Assembly: GCA_016793585.1 (NCBI GenBank) | Contig: JAEUJR010000698.1 | Location: 1-9,894, forward strand | DNA length: 9,894 nt | Direction of reading: 5' to 3' | DNA from: Archangium sp. | Lineage (GTDB): Bacteria; Myxococcota; Myxococcia; Myxococcales; Myxococcaceae | Shown here: in pieces, positions 6,572-9,894 of the stretch | How the letters are laid out: the number at the start of each line of letters is the position of its first letter | Numbering within the stretch: the stretch's first letter is position 1 | The notes under the pieces: model-generated | Seen by the model: only the letters and a program-made list of their open reading frames with translations | Database searches by the model: none | What the model was told of the DNA's origin: nothing | Program-made: the position numbers and the translations under genes

Positions 6572-7308
6572 GAGAGGCTGCCCTTCTGCTCACCACCCAC
6601 CAGGCCGACGAAGAGCGACTCCAGCGTGCCGGCGCCGCGGCCCAGCTCGTCGTGCGTGCCGAAGGCCTTGAGCTTGCCTTCGTCGATGATGGCGATGCGC
6701 GGGCAGAGGCGCTCCACCACCTCGAGAATGTGGCTCGTCAGCACCAGCGTCACGCCCTTCTGCTGCAGCGAGAGCAGAATGTCTTTGATGGTGCGGTTGG
6801 TGATGGCGTCGATGCCCTCGAAGGGCTCGTCGAGGAACACCAGCTTCGGCGCGTGCAGCAGCGCCGAGCACAGCGCGAGCTTCTTCTTCATGCCGAACGA
6901 GTAGTCCGTCACCAGCGTGCGCGGGCCCGGGTTCAGGTCGAGCGTGTCGAAGAGCTCTCTGGCGCGGGTGTCGATGACGTCTTCTTCCAGCCCGTACATG
7001 CGGCCGACGAAGCGGAGGTACTGGGGGCCGGTGAGCAGCTCGAGCAGCGCCATGTCTTCGGGCATCACGCCCATGAGCCGGCGCGCCTCGAGGCTCCTCG
7101 TCGCGATGTCGAGGCCCAGCACCGAGATGGAGCCGCTCGTCACCTCGAGCAACCCCGTCGCCATCTTGATGGTGGTCGACTTGCCCGCGCCGTTGCGGCC
7201 GAGCAGCCCGACGAACTCGCCTTCACCGATGGTGAGCGACAGGTCGTCGACGGCCAGCTTGTCACCGAAGCGTTTGGTGACGTTCTTGAGCTCGAGGGCG
7301 GCGGGCAT
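6562..7308 (-). CDS. ABC transporter ATP-binding protein
   Basis: 248 residues, the normal size for a stand-alone ATPase. Walker A is 'GRNGAGKST' (37-45, K43). The signature is 'YSFGMKKKL' (136-144), a variant of LSGGQ seen in ABC-2-type and EcsA-like ATPases. Walker B is 'LVFLDEP' (156-162, E161 catalytic), the D-loop region is 'EGID' (164-167) and the switch His is H193 in 'LTSHILE'. The Q-loop position reads 'VMPED' (81-85) with no Gln, as in many exporters of this type. It should hydrolyse ATP to drive the permease encoded immediately downstream. ATG 7308 lies 2 bases after the kinase stop (TGACGATG) and has no visible Shine-Dalgarno, so translation probably depends on termination-reinitiation from the kinase gene. 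Confidence 0.95.
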   Translation of the reverse strand: MPAALELKNVTKRFGDKLAVDDLSLTIGEGEFVGLLGRNGAGKSTTIKMATGLLEVTSGSISVLGLDIATRSLEARRLMGVMPEDMALLELLTGPQYLRFVGRMYGLEEDVIDTRARELFDTLDLNPGPRTLVTDYSFGMKKKLALCSALLHAPKLVFLDEPFEGIDAITNRTIKDILLSLQQKGVTLVLTSHILEVVERLCPRIAIIDEGKLKAFGTHDELGRGAGTLESLFVGLVGGEQKGSLSWL

Positions 7309-7310
7309 CG

Positions 7311-8327
7311 TCAGCGGCGCGGCTTGTTGGGAATGATGCGCACCGTGTTCTCCGGGTCATCTTCGTCGTCGAGGGTCTGCGAGGGGCCGCGCTCGACGGC
7401 GAACACCTGGCGCGTCTCGGGCTCCGAGGTGGTGCGTTTGAGCGGTGAGAAGGCCTGCGTCGGCGCGCCCAACTCGAGCACCGTCGACTCGCCCAGCTCT
7501 TCTTCGGCCAGGCGCAACGTGAGCAGCGCCTCGAAGGCGTTCGCCGGGCGGCGCGACGGGTCTTTCTGCAGCAGGTGGGCAATCCAGTCTTGCAGGGCGA
7601 CGGGCACGTCGGGGCGAACCGAACGAATCGGCGGCGGCACCGTCTGCAGGTGGTTGCGCGCGAGCTCGCCCATGGCGCGGTAGGGGAACACGGGCTGGCC
7701 GGTGAGCAGCAGCCACGCGACGCAGCCGACGGCGTAGAGGTCGCTCTGCGGCACCACGTTGCCACCCAGCTGCTCGGGGCCCATGAAGCCCAGACTGCCG
7801 ACGGTGACTTCGGGCGCGGTGAAGCGCTCGCGGTCGGCCCGGTGCGCGACGCCGAAGTCGAGCAGCTTCACCTTTCGTTCACCGTTGATGGTGGCGAGGA
7901 AGACGTTGGTGGGCTTGAGGTCACGGTGAACGATGCCGGCCTTGTGCGCCGCCGCGAGCGCCTCGAGCAGCCCGCTCAGCAGGAAGAAGACTTCACCGAT
8001 GGCGAGCGGCGAGTGCTGCTTGAGGTGCTCGTGAAACGAGAGCCCTTCGAGCAGCTCCATCACCAGGTACGGGCGGCCGTCCGGGAGCACGTTCGCGCCG
8101 AAGATGTCGATGATGCCCGGGTGCTTGATGGCGTTCACCACGCGCGCTTCTTCGAGCAGGCGCCGCGCTTCGGTCAGCGCCTCGGAGGCGGGGTTTCGCA
8201 TCACCTTGATGGCGACGCGTTTGCCAATCATCGGGTGAATCGCTTCGAACACCTCGCCCATCGCGCCCGAGCCGAGCTGCCGCACGATTTCGTATTCGCC
8301 GACGGGTGTGCCCTTCGCGAGAGGCAT
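7311..8327 (-). CDS. Soluble Hanks-type serine/threonine protein kinase
   Basis: 338 residues with all key kinase motifs. These are the glycine loop 'GSGAMGEV' (19-26), K41 in 'AIKVM', a helix-C Glu at 59/60, the catalytic loop 'HRDLKPTN' (134-141, D136), 'DFG' (157-159), 'GPE' (183-185) in place of the usual APE, D196 in 'SDLYAVG', and R260. It is an RD kinase and should be active. The substrate-binding segment reads 'GSLGFMGPEQ' where most bacterial kinases have GTPxYMAPEQ. After about residue 275 comes an acidic, Ser/Thr-containing tail with no membrane helix or sensor domain, so the kinase is cytoplasmic, unlike the common PknB type. ATG 8327 begins at the glycine-loop-proximal N-terminus; the upstream AGGG is weak and 11 bases away. 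It heads the operon with the ABC ATPase and permease, suggesting it regulates that transporter; this link is inference. Confidence 0.95.
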   Translation of the reverse strand: MPLAKGTPVGEYEIVRQLGSGAMGEVFEAIHPMIGKRVAIKVMRNPASEALTEARRLLEEARVVNAIKHPGIIDIFGANVLPDGRPYLVMELLEGLSFHEHLKQHSPLAIGEVFFLLSGLLEALAAAHKAGIVHRDLKPTNVFLATINGERKVKLLDFGVAHRADRERFTAPEVTVGSLGFMGPEQLGGNVVPQSDLYAVGCVAWLLLTGQPVFPYRAMGELARNHLQTVPPPIRSVRPDVPVALQDWIAHLLQKDPSRRPANAFEALLTLRLAEEELGESTVLELGAPTQAFSPLKRTTSEPETRQVFAVERGPSQTLDDEDDPENTVRIIPNKPRR

Positions 8328-8366
8328 GGAGCCGATGACCCTAGCGCGAACTCGGGGAGCCGGCGC

Positions 8367-9894
8367 TCATTGCAGATAGAACGGTGTGGCCAGCGCCGCG
8401 CGGCACTGCCAGTTGAAGCTGCGCAGCTGGCCGATGGAGCCGTCGTTCGAAAAGCCGGTGACGTAGTGCATGGCGTTCGTGCGCAACGTCATGTCGGTGC
8501 GGCCCGAGTAGTGGAAGGCCATGGCGCCGACGTAGGCGACCTCGCCCCAGTGCTCGTCGAAGTCGTCGGGAGCGTTCGCGCCGTCGACACCGAGCAGGTA
8601 GTGCGGCCGGCCTCCCGTGACGTTGCGGTCGTCGGGGTTCGTGAGGCGGCGGCCGAGACGAACGATGGCGTCGAGCCCACGCGTGCGGTCGGTGGGTGAC
8701 GCGTCGTCGGCCCACGCCTCGAGGCCCTCGGCGACGATGGCGCTCATCCACGGGCTGCAGACGAGCGTGGCGGCGGCTCCGTCGAGGTTCACGTACTCGG
8801 AGATGTCGTGGGCCTGCGGCGTGTGTGCGAAGCAGCGGTGCGTCGCGGGCAGCATCTTGTTCGCCGGCGCGGCGGCCAGGTTGAGCGCCGTGTTCTGAAT
8901 CGCCTCGAGGTTGGCGACGATGGTGTTCGCGCGCGTGCGGAAGGTCGCGGCCTGATCATCACTCACCCGCGCGGCGTAGACGTTGGCGAGCAGGCCGAAG
9001 CCGGCGTGGCGCTCGGTCCAGAATGAGGTGCTGATGGCGCCGGTGTAGCCGCTGACGGTGGAGCGGTTGGCGATGGTCTCGGCGGCTTCGCGGAAGCGGT
9101 CGTCGCCGCTGAGCAGGTAGTGGAGCGCGAGGTTCTGCGTGTAGTTGTACTTGAGGTCGCTGCTCGGCGGTGTGGTGGAGCTCGCGAGCAGGCGCTGACG
9201 GTAGAGGTCGGTCTCGCGATACGCACTCTGGAGCGGCCCGAGCGTGCCGGCGACGGCGTAGGCGCGATACAGCGCGGTGCCGCGGTCATAGAGCCAGGGG
9301 CCCGCGGTGCCCATCTGCGTGGCGAAGGCGGCAGAGCCGTACGTGGCCGGGTCGCAGAGCGTTCTCCAGGCGTTGAGCGGCGCGGTGGTGAGCATCGCGT
9401 TGGGTACGAGGTGACCGGCGACGGTGCTGGTGACGACCCAGCTCGCGGGCAGAGTGACCCAGACGCGGGGCGTCCGAACCGTCGATGCGCCGAGCGTCTC
9501 GTCTTGCAGCAAGGTGTCGACCGCGACGGCCGTGAGCGCGGGAGCGGTGGCTCCGATGAGCACCTCGGCCGTCGTCACGGTCGCAGCAGCGTCGAATTGA
9601 ATCTGGAAGCTGCGCGAGTTGCCGCTCGGGTACGCGGCGAGTGAGCGCGTGAACGTCGGCACGATGGAGCCGGCGATGCGCACCGCGATGGGGGCCGTTG
9701 GCGCGACTCCGTCTGCGAGCGGCAGGCCGAAGTTGATGCGCTGCATGCCGGTGACGCCCGCGGCGCGAGTCAGCGTGATGGTGACGGCCGTCGCGGATCC
9801 ACCAGCCGTCGCGGATCCACCAGCTGTCGCGGATCCACCAGCGGTAGCGGATCCACCGGCGGTAGCGGGTCCTCCCGCGGTCGCGGGTCCACCG
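8367..9894 (-). CDS. Large secreted protein, possible polysaccharide-active enzyme, N-terminus outside window
   Basis: 508 residues are visible; the frame is open to the right edge, so the start and any signal peptide lie outside. The order is: a hexapeptide-repeat linker (first 36 residues), then a beta-rich domain with 'INFGLPLADG' and 'AAYPSGNSRSFQIQFDA'. That domain recalls the N-terminal domain of PcRGLX/YetA-like proteins (exo-rhamnogalacturonan lyase relatives), where fGvP...WPdGS.R is typical. A mainly helical part follows, with 'DLYRQRLLAS', 'YNYTQNLALHYLLSGDDRFREAAETI' split by loops, and 'HAGFGLLANVYAAR', compatible with an (alpha/alpha) toroid as in many polysaccharide lyases and glycosidases. 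The catalytic residues are not identified, so the enzyme role is a guess. An internal Met (9746) lies inside the beta domain and is not a credible start. The stop is 39 bases before the kinase start; cotranscription is possible but not proven. Confidence 0.75.
   Translation of the reverse strand, partial: GGPATAGGPATAGGSATAGGSATAGGSATAGGSATAVTITLTRAAGVTGMQRINFGLPLADGVAPTAPIAVRIAGSIVPTFTRSLAAYPSGNSRSFQIQFDAAATVTTAEVLIGATAPALTAVAVDTLLQDETLGASTVRTPRVWVTLPASWVVTSTVAGHLVPNAMLTTAPLNAWRTLCDPATYGSAAFATQMGTAGPWLYDRGTALYRAYAVAGTLGPLQSAYRETDLYRQRLLASSTTPPSSDLKYNYTQNLALHYLLSGDDRFREAAETIANRSTVSGYTGAISTSFWTERHAGFGLLANVYAARVSDDQAATFRTRANTIVANLEAIQNTALNLAAAPANKMLPATHRCFAHTPQAHDISEYVNLDGAAATLVCSPWMSAIVAEGLEAWADDASPTDRTRGLDAIVRLGRRLTNPDDRNVTGGRPHYLLGVDGANAPDDFDEHWGEVAYVGAMAFHYSGRTDMTLRTNAMHYVTGFSNDGSIGQLRSFNWQCRAALATPFYLQ
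9790..9894 (-). repeat. 18-bp tandem repeat encoding GG(S/P)ATA linker
   Basis: Six successive 18-base units, the last cut at 15 bases by the window edge, begin at 9790, 9808, 9826, 9844, 9862 and 9880. The plus-strand unit is near GTCGCGGATCCACCAGCC. The three units nearest the beta domain are almost identical and the outer ones diverge. On the minus strand they read GGSATA, with GGPATA in the two outer copies. The array may continue outside the window. It is a flexible, low-complexity linker between the unseen N-terminus and the beta domain. Confidence 0.9.

Noticed and set aside
6652..7683. Plus-strand open frame of 343 codons opposite the ATPase and kinase genes
   Set aside because: It is antisense to two genes with complete Walker and Hanks motifs; its own translation is low-complexity and matches nothing.
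8328..8366. Terminator between the repeat-linker protein and the kinase
   Set aside because: Only a 4-base GAGC/GCTC stem spanning the stop codon and no T-run; too weak to call.
9747..9789. Translation start at the ATG at 9746 for the right-edge gene
   Set aside because: The frame stays open to 9893 through in-frame repeats and a beta-strand that belongs to the same domain, so the true start lies outside the window.

Overview
The window looks like chromosomal DNA of a myxobacterium (phylum Myxococcota). The base composition is GC-rich, with strong G/C bias at third codon positions. Three lineage-typical hallmarks are visible: a DUF2378/TIGR02265-type protein (a family essentially restricted to Myxococcales), a MYXO-CTERM-like sorting tail preceded by a D/A/G-rich linker, and a TIGR02996 'repeat-companion' domain fused to leucine-rich repeats. 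A Hanks-type Ser/Thr kinase fits the same lineage. I see no rRNA, tRNA, CRISPR array, insertion sequence or phage gene.

Layout. (1) Positions 1-2645, minus strand: a large secreted MYXO-CTERM protein, followed with an 8-base overlap by a DUF2378 gene that runs off the left edge. (2) Positions 2646-2721: a 76-base divergent intergenic region with several short inverted repeats. (3) Positions 2722-4161, plus strand: a cytoplasmic LRR protein with an N-terminal TIGR02996 domain; this is the only plus-strand gene. (4) Positions 4248-4880, minus strand: a small lipoprotein carrying a laminin IV type A (laminin B) domain, with a good Shine-Dalgarno and its own candidate promoter. (5) Positions 4988-8327, minus strand: a tightly packed operon of a soluble Ser/Thr kinase, an ABC ATPase and a large ABC-2-like membrane protein. 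The kinase-ATPase junction is 2 bases and the ATPase-permease junction overlaps. (6) Positions 8367-9894, minus strand: the C-terminal part of a large, probably secreted protein. It has a hexapeptide-repeat linker, a beta domain reminiscent of PcRGLX/YetA-like proteins and a helical region that may be an alpha/alpha toroid; it runs off the right edge.

How they may work together. The kinase, ATPase and permease are most simply read as one exporter or membrane-remodelling unit with a co-expressed regulator. The laminin-domain lipoprotein, the MYXO-CTERM protein and the repeat-linker protein are envelope or secreted components, probably concerned with adhesion, matrix or polysaccharide. No experimentally known pathway is evident. 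The most distinctive items are the laminin-domain lipoprotein, the kinase-ABC gene fusion-like packing, and the palindrome-rich divergent region in front of the LRR gene.
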